From DATELY01 sp035276085 (GTDB taxonomy: Bacteria > Pseudomonadota > Gammaproteobacteria > Steroidobacterales > Steroidobacteraceae), in NCBI GenBank assembly GCA_035276085.1, contig DATELY010000142.1, positions 1-52,801 on the forward strand: 52,801 bases of DNA. The letters are read 5' to 3'. How positions within the stretch are numbered: position 1 is the first letter of the stretch; the number at the start of each line of letters is the position of its first letter. A program made the translations under genes and the position numbers. The notes under the pieces are model-generated. The model searched no databases and was not told where the DNA came from. It saw nothing but the letters and a program-made list of their open reading frames with translations. Below are positions 25,979 to 36,018 of this stretch, piece after piece.

Positions 25979-27319
25979 TTGTTTGAACGTCCCGAAAGCG
26001 GCGAACGGGCCATCCTCGTTCAGATTGGTGTCGGCGCAGCCCCTGCAGCCGACGAGCTCGCTGAGTTCGAAGCGCTTGCCCGCTCCGCAGGCGCGCAAAT
26101 CCTGCAAACCATTACGGGTACGCGCAAAGCGCCCGATCCCCGATTGTTCATCGGCAGCGGCAAGGCGGAAGAAATCCGGCACGCCGTCAAATCGCACGGC
26201 GCGGATCTCGTCCTGTTCGACCATGCGCTGTCGCCCAGTCAGGAACGTAATCTCGAAGGGCTGCTGCAGACGCGGGTGCTCGATCGCACCGGGTTGATTC
26301 TCGACATCTTTGCGCAGCGAGCCCGCACCTTCGAAGGCAAGTTGCAAGTGGAGCTCGCGCAGTTGCGCCATCTGGCAACGCGTCTGGTGCGCGGATGGAC
26401 ACACTTGGAACGTCAGAAGGGCGGCATCGGCTTGCGCGGCCCTGGCGAAACCCAGCTGGAAACCGACCGGCGCCTGCTCGGCAATCGCATCAAGACGCTG
26501 AATTCACGCCTCGACAAGGTACTCGTGCAACGCGAGACCACGCGTCGCGATCGCAAGCGCGCGCAGGTGCCCACGGTGGCCCTGAGCGGTTACACGAACG
26601 CCGGCAAGTCCACACTCTTCAATTTCTTGAGCGGTGCGGAAAGCTACGCCGCGGATCAGCTGTTCGCGACGCTCGATCCGACGGTGAGAAAGCTCGCGCT
26701 GCCCGACGCACGCCAAGCGTTGCTGGCCGACACGGTCGGATTCGTCCGCGACCTGCCGCACGAGCTGGTCGCCGCATTCCGATCGACGTTGCAAGAGGCG
26801 CGCGAGGCAACGTTGCTGGTTCACGTCATCGATGCAGCGGACCCCAATCGCCGCGATCGCATCGCGCAGGTCAACGAAGTTCTGGAACAGGTCGGTGCCG
26901 CAGCGATCCCGCAGCTCGAGGTATTCAACAAGTCCGATCTGATCGGGGAGATGCCACGTATCGAGCGCGACGAGCTGGATCGGCCGCGCCGCGTTTGGCT
27001 CTCAGCGCGCACGGGCGAGGGAACGGATTTGCTGGTACAAGCCATTGCCGAGTTGCTCGGCCCCACGGTCGTTCACGCGACGGTCACATTGAGCCCAAGC
27101 GAGGGCCGGGCGCGGGCGCGGTTCTACGCGGCGGGTGCGGTCCTCGCCGAGCGCTCGACCGCCAGCGGCGCTACCGAACTGGAAGTTTCCATGCCGCGAT
27201 TGGCGCTCGAGGAGCTCTGCCGCACCGAGGGGGTCGATCAGGACGCGGCCAGACCCATCGCTTGTGTGCCCGCAGACCCCTTCCTACAATCGCGCGTCCC
27301 GAGATCCAGCCTCGGCTGA
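25979..27319 (+). CDS. hflX: GTPase HflX
   Basis: A ribosome-binding GTPase that splits stalled or heat-damaged 70S ribosomes. The N-terminal HflX domain (about 1-200) includes KGGIGLRGPGETQLETDRR. The G domain follows with G1 GYTNAGKST, G3 DTVGF and G4 NKSD. The start is most likely TTG at 25979, because it yields MFERPESGE, which matches the N-termini of HflX proteins, and no ATG lies nearby in frame. It lies 24 nt after hfq. The 446-residue length is normal. Confidence 0.95.
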   Translation: MFERPESGERAILVQIGVGAAPAADELAEFEALARSAGAQILQTITGTRKAPDPRLFIGSGKAEEIRHAVKSHGADLVLFDHALSPSQERNLEGLLQTRVLDRTGLILDIFAQRARTFEGKLQVELAQLRHLATRLVRGWTHLERQKGGIGLRGPGETQLETDRRLLGNRIKTLNSRLDKVLVQRETTRRDRKRAQVPTVALSGYTNAGKSTLFNFLSGAESYAADQLFATLDPTVRKLALPDARQALLADTVGFVRDLPHELVAAFRSTLQEAREATLLVHVIDAADPNRRDRIAQVNEVLEQVGAAAIPQLEVFNKSDLIGEMPRIERDELDRPRRVWLSARTGEGTDLLVQAIAELLGPTVVHATVTLSPSEGRARARFYAAGAVLAERSTASGATELEVSMPRLALEELCRTEGVDQDAARPIACVPADPFLQSRVPRSSLG

Positions 27320-27360
27320 TCGTCAAAGCCCTCCCTTTCTACTCAACGCATCGAGCTGAC

Positions 27361-28500
27361 ATGGCATGGAACGATTCCGGCGGTAACCCCGGCGGCAAAC
27401 GCAACCCGTGGGGTCAACGCCCTGACCAGGGTCCTCCCGATCTCGACGAGGTCGTCCGCAACCTACAGCGGCGTCTGTCGGGATTGTTCGGTGGGGGCCG
27501 GGGTGCCGAGCGCGCGGCGCCGACGGGCGGCCGTGGCTTCGGGATCGGAACCATCGTGCTGGTGCTGCTCGCCGTGTGGGCGCTCACCGGTTTGTACAAG
27601 GTCGATGCCGCCGAGCGCGCGGTCGTGCTGCGCTTCGGCAAATTCGTGGGTATCACCACGCCGGGCCTGCGCTGGCACATGCCGTGGCCCATCGAAACCA
27701 AGCAGATCATCAACACGGGCACGATCGAAAGCTTCAGCGACCAGACGCGCATGCTCACGTCGGATGAAAACCTCGTCGACATCAATCTCGCCGTGCAATT
27801 CCGCCGCGCCGATCCGCGGCTGTATGCGTTCAACGTGCTCGATCCGGAGGCCACGCTGCGCGAAGTGAGCGAGAGCGCCATTCGAGAAGTGATCGGCCGC
27901 AGTCGCCTCGATGCAGTGCTCGAGTCCGGCCGTCAGGACATCGTGGCGCGCACCGAAGAGCTCGTCCAGCGCACGCTCAACGCCTACAAGACGGGTATCG
28001 AAGTCACGACCGTCAATCTGCAGGGCGTGAGCCTGCCGGGCGAAGTGGCGCCGGCGCAGCAGGACGCGATCAAGGCCCGTGAAGACCGCGATCGCCTCGC
28101 CCTCGAAGCGCAGGCGTACGCCAATGACATTCTGCCGAAGGCGGGCGGTACGGCCGCGCGACGTGTGCAGGATGCGCAGGCCTACAAGGCTCGCAAGGTC
28201 GCCAACGCAGAAGGTGAGACGCAGCGCTTCATTTCCGTGCTGGCGGAGTACGAACGCGCGCCTGCCGTGACGCGGGAGCGGTTGTACCTGGAGACCGTGG
28301 AAGAAGTCTTGCGCTCGTCCAAGAAGATCCTCGTCGATTCGAAGACCGGCGGGAGCCTGCTGTATCTGCCGATCGACAAGCTCCTGGAACAGGGACGTGG
28401 GGGCTCTCGCGACGAAGGTACGGGCTCCAGCATGACCGTCGAGCGACCGGCTGCCGCGACCGGCAGCTCGGACGACAGCCGCACGCGAGGATCACGCTGA
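27361..28500 (+). CDS. hflK: FtsH modulator HflK
   Basis: A 379-residue SPFH-family membrane protein that, with HflC, forms a large cage around FtsH and tunes its proteolysis. The N-terminus is Gly/Pro-rich and cytoplasmic (1-55), and one membrane helix spans about 61-80. The SPFH/band 7 domain follows (VDAAERAVVLRFGKF onward) and the C-terminal helical region is rich in Arg, Glu and Ala. The stop overlaps the first ATG of hflC. Confidence 0.96.
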   Translation: MAWNDSGGNPGGKRNPWGQRPDQGPPDLDEVVRNLQRRLSGLFGGGRGAERAAPTGGRGFGIGTIVLVLLAVWALTGLYKVDAAERAVVLRFGKFVGITTPGLRWHMPWPIETKQIINTGTIESFSDQTRMLTSDENLVDINLAVQFRRADPRLYAFNVLDPEATLREVSESAIREVIGRSRLDAVLESGRQDIVARTEELVQRTLNAYKTGIEVTTVNLQGVSLPGEVAPAQQDAIKAREDRDRLALEAQAYANDILPKAGGTAARRVQDAQAYKARKVANAEGETQRFISVLAEYERAPAVTRERLYLETVEEVLRSSKKILVDSKTGGSLLYLPIDKLLEQGRGGSRDEGTGSSMTVERPAAATGSSDDSRTRGSR

Positions 28501-29369
28501 TGATGAACCGAAGTGTTCAGATCCTGATTGTCGCCGGCCTGGCGCTGTTGCTCGTGGGCATGTCCGCATTCACGGTGAGGCAGACGGAAGTTGCCATCAA
28601 GTTCAACATCGGCCGCATCGTGCGTTCCGACTACGACCCCGGCTTGCACTTCATGATGCCGTTCGTGAACAACGTACGTAAGTTCGACCGCCGCATCGCC
28701 ACGCGCAACTACCCCGCGGAACAGTTCCTTACCAGCGAAGGCAAGATCCTGCGCATCGACTTCTATGCGAAGTGGCGCATTGCCGATGTCGCGGCGTTCT
28801 ATCAAGCGACGGCGGGCGACAAGGACATTGCGGAGAATCGCCTGGGCGAAATCGTCAAAGACGGTTTGAAGGGCGTCATCGCTCGCCGCACCATTCAGCA
28901 AGTCGTCGCCGCTGAACGTTCCGAGTTCATCGGCGAGGTGTTGAAGATTGCCGATGCGAATACGCGCGAGTTGGGCATTCAGCTGGTGGACGTGCGTGTG
29001 AAGAAGATCGACCTGCCCGAAGAGGTCAGCGAATCGGTATTCAATCGCATGCGCCAGGATTTCCACGGCCAGGCAGCCCGGCTGCGCGCCGAGGGTGAAG
29101 AGAATTCAGAGAAGCTGAAGTCGGAGGCGGATCGCAAACGCACCGAAACCCTGGCTCAAGCGTATCGGGAAGCGGAAATTCTGCGGGGTGAAGGCGATGC
29201 CGCTGCGGCGGACATCTATGCCAAGGCCTACAGCAAGAATCCGGAGTTCTATTCCTTCTACCGCAGTCTCCAGGCGTATCGAGATGCGATCGGCAACGAC
29301 AGCGACGTGCTCGTCATTTCCCCGGAGAGCGATTTCTTCAAGTATCTGAACCGCGCCACGGCGCGCTGA
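28500..29369 (+). CDS. hflC: FtsH modulator HflC
   Basis: The 289-residue partner of HflK, with an N-terminal membrane helix (about 7-25) and an SPFH domain starting TVRQTEVAIKFNIGRIV. The late NPEFYSFYRSLQAYRD segment and the FFKYL near the end are typical. Two adjacent ATGs at 28500 and 28503 overlap or adjoin the hflK stop. The window also encodes a separate FtsH-type protease at 45336-47408, but linkage with that gene is not implied. Confidence 0.96.
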   Translation: MMNRSVQILIVAGLALLLVGMSAFTVRQTEVAIKFNIGRIVRSDYDPGLHFMMPFVNNVRKFDRRIATRNYPAEQFLTSEGKILRIDFYAKWRIADVAAFYQATAGDKDIAENRLGEIVKDGLKGVIARRTIQQVVAAERSEFIGEVLKIADANTRELGIQLVDVRVKKIDLPEEVSESVFNRMRQDFHGQAARLRAEGEENSEKLKSEADRKRTETLAQAYREAEILRGEGDAAAADIYAKAYSKNPEFYSFYRSLQAYRDAIGNDSDVLVISPESDFFKYLNRATAR

Positions 29370-29386
29370 GCAGTGCTGCGGTTCCC

Positions 29387-29578
29387 ATGTTGTGGTCTGA
29401 CCTGCTGGGCGCGTTTGCTCTGTATTTGATAATCGAAGGCATCCTACCGTTTCTCAATCCCGCGGCCCTGAAGCGAGCAATGGCCGCGTTCCTGCAGTTG
29501 GAATTGCGTCAACTTCGGGTCATCGGTTTGGTCAGCATGCTGTGCGGTCTCGCACTGCTGTATTTCGTGCGCGGTTAG
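29387..29578 (+). CDS. DUF2065 small membrane protein
   Basis: A 63-residue protein with two hydrophobic helices (about 5-23 and 44-61) around a short basic loop. Its position between hflC and purA and its sequence (LLGAFALYLIIEGILPFLNP) match DUF2065, the family of E. coli YjeT. Function is unknown; the fixed neighbourhood suggests a link to the HflKC complex. Confidence 0.9.
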   Translation: MLWSDLLGAFALYLIIEGILPFLNPAALKRAMAAFLQLELRQLRVIGLVSMLCGLALLYFVRG

Positions 29579-29602
29579 CTGTCCGCGCCAGAGAATCGTC
29601 AC

Positions 29603-30895
<1,293 letters not shown>

Positions 30896-30907
30896 GCCGG
30901 TAAAGAG

Positions 30908-31387
30908 TCAAAGCCCGAGCTCGGACAGTCCTGGATGGTCGTCGGGGCGACGTCCCAGCGGCCAGTGATACTTGCGGTCGGCTTCGCGCATGGGCGCATC
31001 GTTGATGCTGGCGATCCGACGTCGCATGAAGCCACGTTCATCGAACTCCCAATTTTCGTTCCCGTACGAGCGGAACCAGTTGCCCGAATCGTCGTGCCAT
31101 TCGTAGGCGAAGCGCACCGCGATCCGGTTGTTCTGGCACGCCCATAGCTCCTTGATCAGGCGATAGTCGAGTTCCTTGTTCCACTTGCGAGTGAGAAATT
31201 CGACGATCGCTGCGCGTCCAGCCAGAAACTCGGAACGATTGCGCCATACGCTGTCCGGTGTGTACGCCAGCGAGACCTTGTGTGGATCGCGCGTGTTCCA
31301 GGCGTCCTCAGCCATGCGGACCTTCTTGATGGCCGCTTCCGTATCGAAGGGAGGCAGAGGCGGCCGCGGCTGCTCGGGTGCGCTCAT
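30908..31387 (-). CDS. DUF1348 / NTF2-like protein
   Basis: A 159-residue protein of the SnoaL/NTF2-like fold group. Its sequence (AWNTRDPHKVSLAYTPDSVW, RFAYEWHDDSGNWFRSYGNE, YHWPLGRRPDDHPGL) fits DUF1348. Members are small alpha-beta barrels often annotated as nuclear transport factor 2 family; no reaction is established. ATG at 31387 is used because GAGAGG lies 8 nt upstream. The 192-bp gap to the next, divergent gene likely holds both promoters. Confidence 0.85.
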   Translation of the reverse strand: MSAPEQPRPPLPPFDTEAAIKKVRMAEDAWNTRDPHKVSLAYTPDSVWRNRSEFLAGRAAIVEFLTRKWNKELDYRLIKELWACQNNRIAVRFAYEWHDDSGNWFRSYGNENWEFDERGFMRRRIASINDAPMREADRKYHWPLGRRPDDHPGLSELGL

Positions 31388-31579
31388 GGTGAATACCTCT
31401 CGCAATGATGGAAGCGGTTGCGAAGTCTACTCGCAACACCGTTGCGCTGCCGGGCACATGCGCTGCAGTGACCGCAAGAAGCAGCAACTCCTGGCCATAA
31501 GAGCGATGCCCTTGTGTTGGATTGTGAGGCCGCACGGCCCTTCATAGGCTGAAGCTCCATCATCAATGGAGCGAACGTC

Positions 31580-33676
31580 ATGAACGACGAGATCAAGAAG
31601 GCCGTGCAGAAGTCGCGCTCGGCCTCGCAGGTGGCACATCCCAAGGAGCGGGCCAGCTTCAAGGCGCTGCTGCTCACGAATCCGAACTACTTCGGCAATC
31701 TGCTCGAGAGTCCGTTCGCGCCGATATTGCCGATCAGCGGCAATACGCACTATGAAGAGCTCGGTTGCGTCGGCTATCACCCGCAGCAGCGCCGCCTCGA
31801 AGCCGTCGTCTATATCAATCAACCGGGCGGCTACGGCACAGGCATTTGCGGGCCGGGATCGCCCGAGTACGTGCGCTTCTACCTGTCGTTCGACAATGGC
31901 GCGAACTGGCACGATCAAGGCCTGACGAGTTTCCAGGCATTCGACGTTCCCGAAGGCACAGAGGGCGGGAAGCGGCTGGAGTATGCGGTCTCCCTCGCGG
32001 TGGACCCGTTGCGCAAGTTCTGCTTCGTCAATCCACTGATTCGCGTGCGCGCGATCCTGTCCTGGAACAATCCGCCACCGCCGAACCAACCTAACTGGAT
32101 GCCGATCTGGGGCAACCGGCGCGACGCCAACATCCTCGTCGAACCGCGGCGCTTCATTCTGCCGCCGGAAATCTTCGACACGTTCAAGGTCAAGTTGCCG
32201 CCGCTCGCGCAGGACGTGATCGACTTCGAAACACCGATTCCGACGAAGACGAAAGCGCTGAGCGTGACCGAATTGTCGACGCTCTACAAAGACAAGGTGC
32301 CGGCCCATCGCTTCGCATTCAAGGAACTCGCCGCGTTCACCAGCGGCAATACACAACTCAGTGCCGAAGCGCTGACGAGCGTGCTGCCCGGCATTCAGCT
32401 CGATCCGGGCATCATCGATATCCTGTTCCCGAAGACCGATGGCGATGTGAGCTACGAAGAGCTGACGTGCATCGGCCTAGATCCGAACACGCCCGACACA
32501 CTCGTCGGCATCGTGCATGTGAAGAAACCCTCAGGCTACTCGGGCGGGCCTTGCACGACAGGCAGCCGCGAGTACGTGACGTTCTGGGCCGACTTCGACA
32601 GCAACGGCTCGTTTGAAACGTGTCTCGGCACCGCAGAGGTGCGCGTTTACGATCTCGCGAGTTTCCCGGCCGAAGGCGTCCACTACGCCGTGCGGTTACC
32701 GGTCGATCTGAATCCCTATCGCCAGGACTGCCATGCGGGACCGAAGGTCGTGCGTATTCGCGCGATTCTGTCGTGGAACGTGGCGCCGCCGTGCTTCAAC
32801 CCCGGCTACGTGCCCGCGTGGGGCAATCGCGAAGAGACGTTGATCAACATCGCGCCTGCGGCCAGTGCGCCTGCCGGCAAGATCGCGATTCTCGGCGGCA
32901 TTCCGGTGTCGCACATCGATGGGGCGGGATTGACCACCGCGACGGCAGTGTTTGCAACCAACAATCTGCCGCCCGATGCATTCGGCCGGCCGTGTCCATT
33001 CGCTGGCCGTGTCACCGTTCAGGGCGCGCCGCTGGTCGGGTACCGCTACAAAGTCGAAGTGACGCCGACGAGTGGTGGCGCGCCGACACCGGTGGTGAAG
33101 AATCTGATCCTCACGCGCTTCGACGGCACGACCCACACGCACGCCGCCGATCCCTTGACTCATCGCTTCGAGTACCTGGACTTCACGCAGAACGTGAACA
33201 GCGTGCTCGCGCAGTGGGACTCGAGCGGCGACGAGAGCTGGTTCGTGAAGCTGTCCACGTACGATCTCAGCGGCACGCTGGTGGGTACGGACACGCATGT
33301 GATTCAGCTCGACAACACGGGGCCGGACGCATCGATCACGATCACGAGCGGACCGGGTAACTGCGGCAAGTTCAACATCGGGGATCTGATCGAAGGCACG
33401 TTCGTTGCGCGCGACGACTATTTCGGCAGCTACAGCCTCGGCGTCGAGCCTGCCATCAACACGCCGCCCATCGGTGTACCGACGCCGTCGTCGGGTCTGG
33501 TCAATACGGCCGTGCTGCCGGGCGATCATTGGAGCCTCGATACCTCGAACATGGCGTCCTGCGGCTATGTGATTCGCGTGGTCGCCGTCGATCGCGCGAT
33601 CGTGGACAGCCAGTCGGTCGGGCATCCATCGTCCGACAGCGAAGGCTTTTGCCTGGAGTTGATGACCGAGGAGTAG
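31580..33676 (+). CDS. Large protein with duplicated domain, unknown
   Basis: A 698-residue protein of unknown function. A unit of about 136 residues occurs twice, at about 54-189 and 288-425. Each copy runs through HYEEL or SYEEL, a GY..G.C..GS.EYV.F segment, an RAILSWN segment and WGNR. The order is the same in both copies and identity is clear but partial. Residues 430-698 are beta-rich with Ig-like features (IQLDNTGPDASI) and several cysteines, ending acidic. There is no signal peptide or membrane segment, so export would need another route. It leads a three-gene plus-strand cassette with the genes at 33726 and 34036. GGAG lies 9 nt before the ATG. Confidence 0.8.
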   Translation: MNDEIKKAVQKSRSASQVAHPKERASFKALLLTNPNYFGNLLESPFAPILPISGNTHYEELGCVGYHPQQRRLEAVVYINQPGGYGTGICGPGSPEYVRFYLSFDNGANWHDQGLTSFQAFDVPEGTEGGKRLEYAVSLAVDPLRKFCFVNPLIRVRAILSWNNPPPPNQPNWMPIWGNRRDANILVEPRRFILPPEIFDTFKVKLPPLAQDVIDFETPIPTKTKALSVTELSTLYKDKVPAHRFAFKELAAFTSGNTQLSAEALTSVLPGIQLDPGIIDILFPKTDGDVSYEELTCIGLDPNTPDTLVGIVHVKKPSGYSGGPCTTGSREYVTFWADFDSNGSFETCLGTAEVRVYDLASFPAEGVHYAVRLPVDLNPYRQDCHAGPKVVRIRAILSWNVAPPCFNPGYVPAWGNREETLINIAPAASAPAGKIAILGGIPVSHIDGAGLTTATAVFATNNLPPDAFGRPCPFAGRVTVQGAPLVGYRYKVEVTPTSGGAPTPVVKNLILTRFDGTTHTHAADPLTHRFEYLDFTQNVNSVLAQWDSSGDESWFVKLSTYDLSGTLVGTDTHVIQLDNTGPDASITITSGPGNCGKFNIGDLIEGTFVARDDYFGSYSLGVEPAINTPPIGVPTPSSGLVNTAVLPGDHWSLDTSNMASCGYVIRVVAVDRAIVDSQSVGHPSSDSEGFCLELMTEE

Positions 33677-33682
33677 GACAGG

Positions 33683-33713
33683 GGCCGGGCTGGAGTGCGC
33701 ATCCAGCCCGGCC
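33683..33713 (+). terminator. Strong hairpin inside the cassette
   Basis: A perfect 12-bp inverted repeat (GGCCGGGCTGGA at 33683-33694, TCCAGCCCGGCC at 33702-33713) with a 7-nt loop begins 7 nt after the stop of the 698-residue gene. No T-run follows, so it is more likely an mRNA 3'-end stabiliser or partial terminator. It would set a high ratio of the first gene to the two small downstream genes. Confidence 0.55.
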
Positions 33714-33725
33714 GACGGCAACAGC

Positions 33726-34067
33726 GTGAGCAAGAACGTGTCCTATCTGCTGGCAGCACTCGCCGCGTGGCGACTCACGCACCTGCTTGCGTTCGAAGAC
33801 GGACCGTTCCGATCGCTCGAGCGAGCGCGCCGCTGGAGCGAGCGTTTCAGCGCAGGGTTCTCATGTTTCTATTGCTTGAGCGCCTGGGTGCCGTTGCCAT
33901 TCGCCTGGATCATGGGCGGCGATGGCGCTGAGCGATTCCTGCTGTGGGCCGGCGGCTCGGGCGCCATCGTGCTGTTACACAAGATGTCCGGCGGCGATCG
34001 CACTGCTGCCTATTGGGAAGAAGGAGAACGTAACGATGAGCTGCTGCGGAAGGATGAAACGCCCTGA
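33726..34067 (+). CDS. DUF1360-like membrane protein
   Basis: A 113-residue protein with two or three hydrophobic segments. The pattern AAWRLTHLLAFEDGPF followed by CFYCLSAWVPLP matches the layout of DUF1360 proteins (WRL..LL..D.PF then C.YC...W). The start is GTG at 33726 without an obvious Shine-Dalgarno, so it may depend on the upstream gene. The last 32 nt overlap the next gene. Function of the family is unknown; members occur beside large structural or phage-like proteins in some genomes, which I recall only loosely. Confidence 0.7.
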   Translation: MSKNVSYLLAALAAWRLTHLLAFEDGPFRSLERARRWSERFSAGFSCFYCLSAWVPLPFAWIMGGDGAERFLLWAGGSGAIVLLHKMSGGDRTAAYWEEGERNDELLRKDETP

Positions 34068-34257
34068 AACGGCACCTGGGTCGAGCGTGCAACGTGTCGA
34101 GTTGACCTACGTTGGCCACTCCACCTTGACCACAATCGGCCCAGTCACCGGACGGCGCTATAAATTTCCAGCGCGCGGCGCCGTGCTCGAGGTCGATGCT
34201 CACGATGTGCCCGCGCTGCTGCGGATTCCGCACCTGCTGCGCTCAATGGCGGGCTGA
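34036..34257 (+). CDS. Small Cys-Cys protein of the cassette
   Basis: A 73-residue protein beginning MSCCGRMKRP. It then contains VELTYVGHSTLTTIGPVTG and a short Arg/Tyr strand, and ends with VDAHDVPALLRIPHL. The Y.G.....GP.TG..Y.F....V.VDA.D...LL pattern resembles small phage-like structural or joining proteins, but I cannot assign it. AAGGAG lies 9 nt upstream of the ATG, inside the end of the DUF1360-like gene. The last 15 nt overlap the convergent HDOD gene. Confidence 0.7.
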   Translation: MSCCGRMKRPETAPGSSVQRVELTYVGHSTLTTIGPVTGRRYKFPARGAVLEVDAHDVPALLRIPHLLRSMAG

Positions 34258-35829
34258 TGCCGTGCAGTGCTTGAACGCCAACAGCGTCTGGCTGCGCAGC
34301 GTACGCAGAAGGCCCAGTTGTTCGGCCGTGATCTTGATGGCCTCGGGTCGCTCGGAGTCGGCATAGAGCAGCCCGATGGCGTGGCTCTTCAGTACGACCG
34401 GTAGCAGCAGAAAGCTCTTTGCGTTGATCACCTGACGGTGCCACGCGGGAATGCGCTCGACGATGTTGGGCGCTTGCGTGTTTTCGATGGCGATGTCCAC
34501 GCCCTTGTCCAGCGCCACATGAAATACGTCGGGTGCGAACGCGAGAGGGAAGCTGCACTTGGGAATGATGCTCTCGATGTCGTTGCCAAAACCGAAACGG
34601 GCACGCATGGCGCTGAGCCGCATGTCGCGGACGAAGATCATCGTGCGCGTGAAGCCCATGCCGCGGTACATGGTTTCCAGCACCATCTGCAGCACATCGT
34701 TGAGCGCGAAATCGGAGGTCAGCGTTTCGGTGACGTCACGAATGCCGGCCGACAAGACCTGCTGAGCATTCACCGCAGTGTCTTCGCTGTGTTCCAGGGC
34801 ATTCAGCGCGTCGACTTCCTCCAGCAGCGGATCTGAGCCAGGGGCCTCGTCGGTCCGTTCGTCATCTGCGTCGTCCGCGGCACCACCGGTCCAGACACGG
34901 ATACCGCTCAACATGGAGCTGTTGCCCGTGGGCAGGTTCAGCGTCGTCGCACGCTCGGCAATCTCCTTCAGCCCTTGATCGAGTGCCGCAATCAATTCCT
35001 TCGTGTCGAGCTTGATCGCGCCACTGTAGCGCTTGGTCAGCTCCAGCAGCGCCGCCGTCTTCTCGGATTCAGACGTGCGTCGAGCGGTGTTGTACAGATC
35101 GGTGGCGAGGTTCGTCGTGAGCTTGAGTCGCTCCAGCTCCGTTGTCGGCGGCGCGAGGTCGCGTGCCGTCAGACGTTGCATGCCCTCCACCAGACGATCC
35201 GGAAAATTCCAATGCTTCGCGACGCCAATCCCCAGGTCGCGATAAGAAATTCCCAGCACGCGTTCGGCTGCCAGCTCTTCCGGCACGCCCGTTTCGATCA
35301 AGGACTGGATCTGACGGCGCTCCTCATACAGAAAGAAAACGACCAGCAGCCTGCCGAGGCTCTGGAACATCGTGCAGATCACGGCCTCTTCGCTGTTCGG
35401 TACTCCCAGCCGGTGACACAGGGCCTTCGAGACGACGCCAGCAAAGAAGGCACCGATGAGCTCGTCCTGCAGCGCCTTCTCCTGCAAGCGCCCGCGCGAG
35501 AACTCCAGCATCATCAGGCTCATCGCCGTGTTGCGTACGGCGTCGAAGCCCAGGATCAGGACCGCCTTCGAGACGGTACGAATGCGGCCACGGTACTGCC
35601 CATAGACCGCCGAATTGACCACCTGCAGCAACTTGGTCGTGAGCGAGGCGTCGCGCAGGATGACTTGCGTGAGCTGCCGAGTGCTTTGCGTGTCCGAAGC
35701 GACGCTGCGATTGATGTCGCTGATCGTGGTTGACAGCGTTGGGAAGCCCGAGCAGTCGCGCAGGCGCGCGAGCACGGCGGCCAACGGCGTCTGCGTTTCA
35801 GAGTGAGTTCGCTGAGCGGTGCTCGTCAT
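34243..35829 (-). CDS. HDOD-GAF regulatory protein
   Basis: A 528-residue cytoplasmic signalling protein. Residues about 14-215 form an HDOD domain (LRDASLTTKLLQVVNSAVYG, then the AVLILGFDAVRNTAM helix), a catalytically inactive relative of HD phosphohydrolases. A helical linker with an acidic low-complexity stretch (about 320-345) leads to a GAF domain (about 365-520) ending in LRTLRSQTLLAF. Proteins of this type often act in second-messenger or motility control, but no partner is visible here. It is a single gene, convergent with the three-gene cassette. Confidence 0.85.
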   Translation of the reverse strand: MTSTAQRTHSETQTPLAAVLARLRDCSGFPTLSTTISDINRSVASDTQSTRQLTQVILRDASLTTKLLQVVNSAVYGQYRGRIRTVSKAVLILGFDAVRNTAMSLMMLEFSRGRLQEKALQDELIGAFFAGVVSKALCHRLGVPNSEEAVICTMFQSLGRLLVVFFLYEERRQIQSLIETGVPEELAAERVLGISYRDLGIGVAKHWNFPDRLVEGMQRLTARDLAPPTTELERLKLTTNLATDLYNTARRTSESEKTAALLELTKRYSGAIKLDTKELIAALDQGLKEIAERATTLNLPTGNSSMLSGIRVWTGGAADDADDERTDEAPGSDPLLEEVDALNALEHSEDTAVNAQQVLSAGIRDVTETLTSDFALNDVLQMVLETMYRGMGFTRTMIFVRDMRLSAMRARFGFGNDIESIIPKCSFPLAFAPDVFHVALDKGVDIAIENTQAPNIVERIPAWHRQVINAKSFLLLPVVLKSHAIGLLYADSERPEAIKITAEQLGLLRTLRSQTLLAFKHCTASARH

Positions 35830-35985
35830 ATGAGTCGATGTCCACGCCGCGGCTCCATGCGGATCGGGCCCCCTTTCGTGGACCGAGTAAGTCAGGCATG
35901 GCCCCCTCTTTCGTGATCGGCCGGCGATGTCGTTCCTTTAGCCCGCCGGCGTGCGCTTCTCGTCTCAGATAGTGCGACTCCGGTC

Positions 35986-36018
35986 CCCTCTCCGGGCGAA
36001 GCCGGGGAGGGTTAGGGT
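35986..36018. repeat. Interspersed hairpin repeat, second copy type
   Basis: CCCTCTCCGG (35986-35995) and CCGGGGAGGG (36002-36011) form a stem with one wobble and a 6-nt loop, followed by TTAGGGTGA. The hairpin plus AGGGTTRGGGTG tail matches the end of the repeat at 103-137, so both belong to one dispersed intergenic family. Confidence 0.55.

Noticed and set aside
26395..28500. 701-residue frame starting inside hflX and including HflK
   Set aside because: The first 322 residues are out-of-frame hflX; HflK homology begins at the ATG at 27361.
32696..33733. 345-residue minus-strand frame opposite the 698-residue gene
   Set aside because: The plus-strand protein has clear duplicated motifs; the opposite frame is Arg/His-rich without structure.
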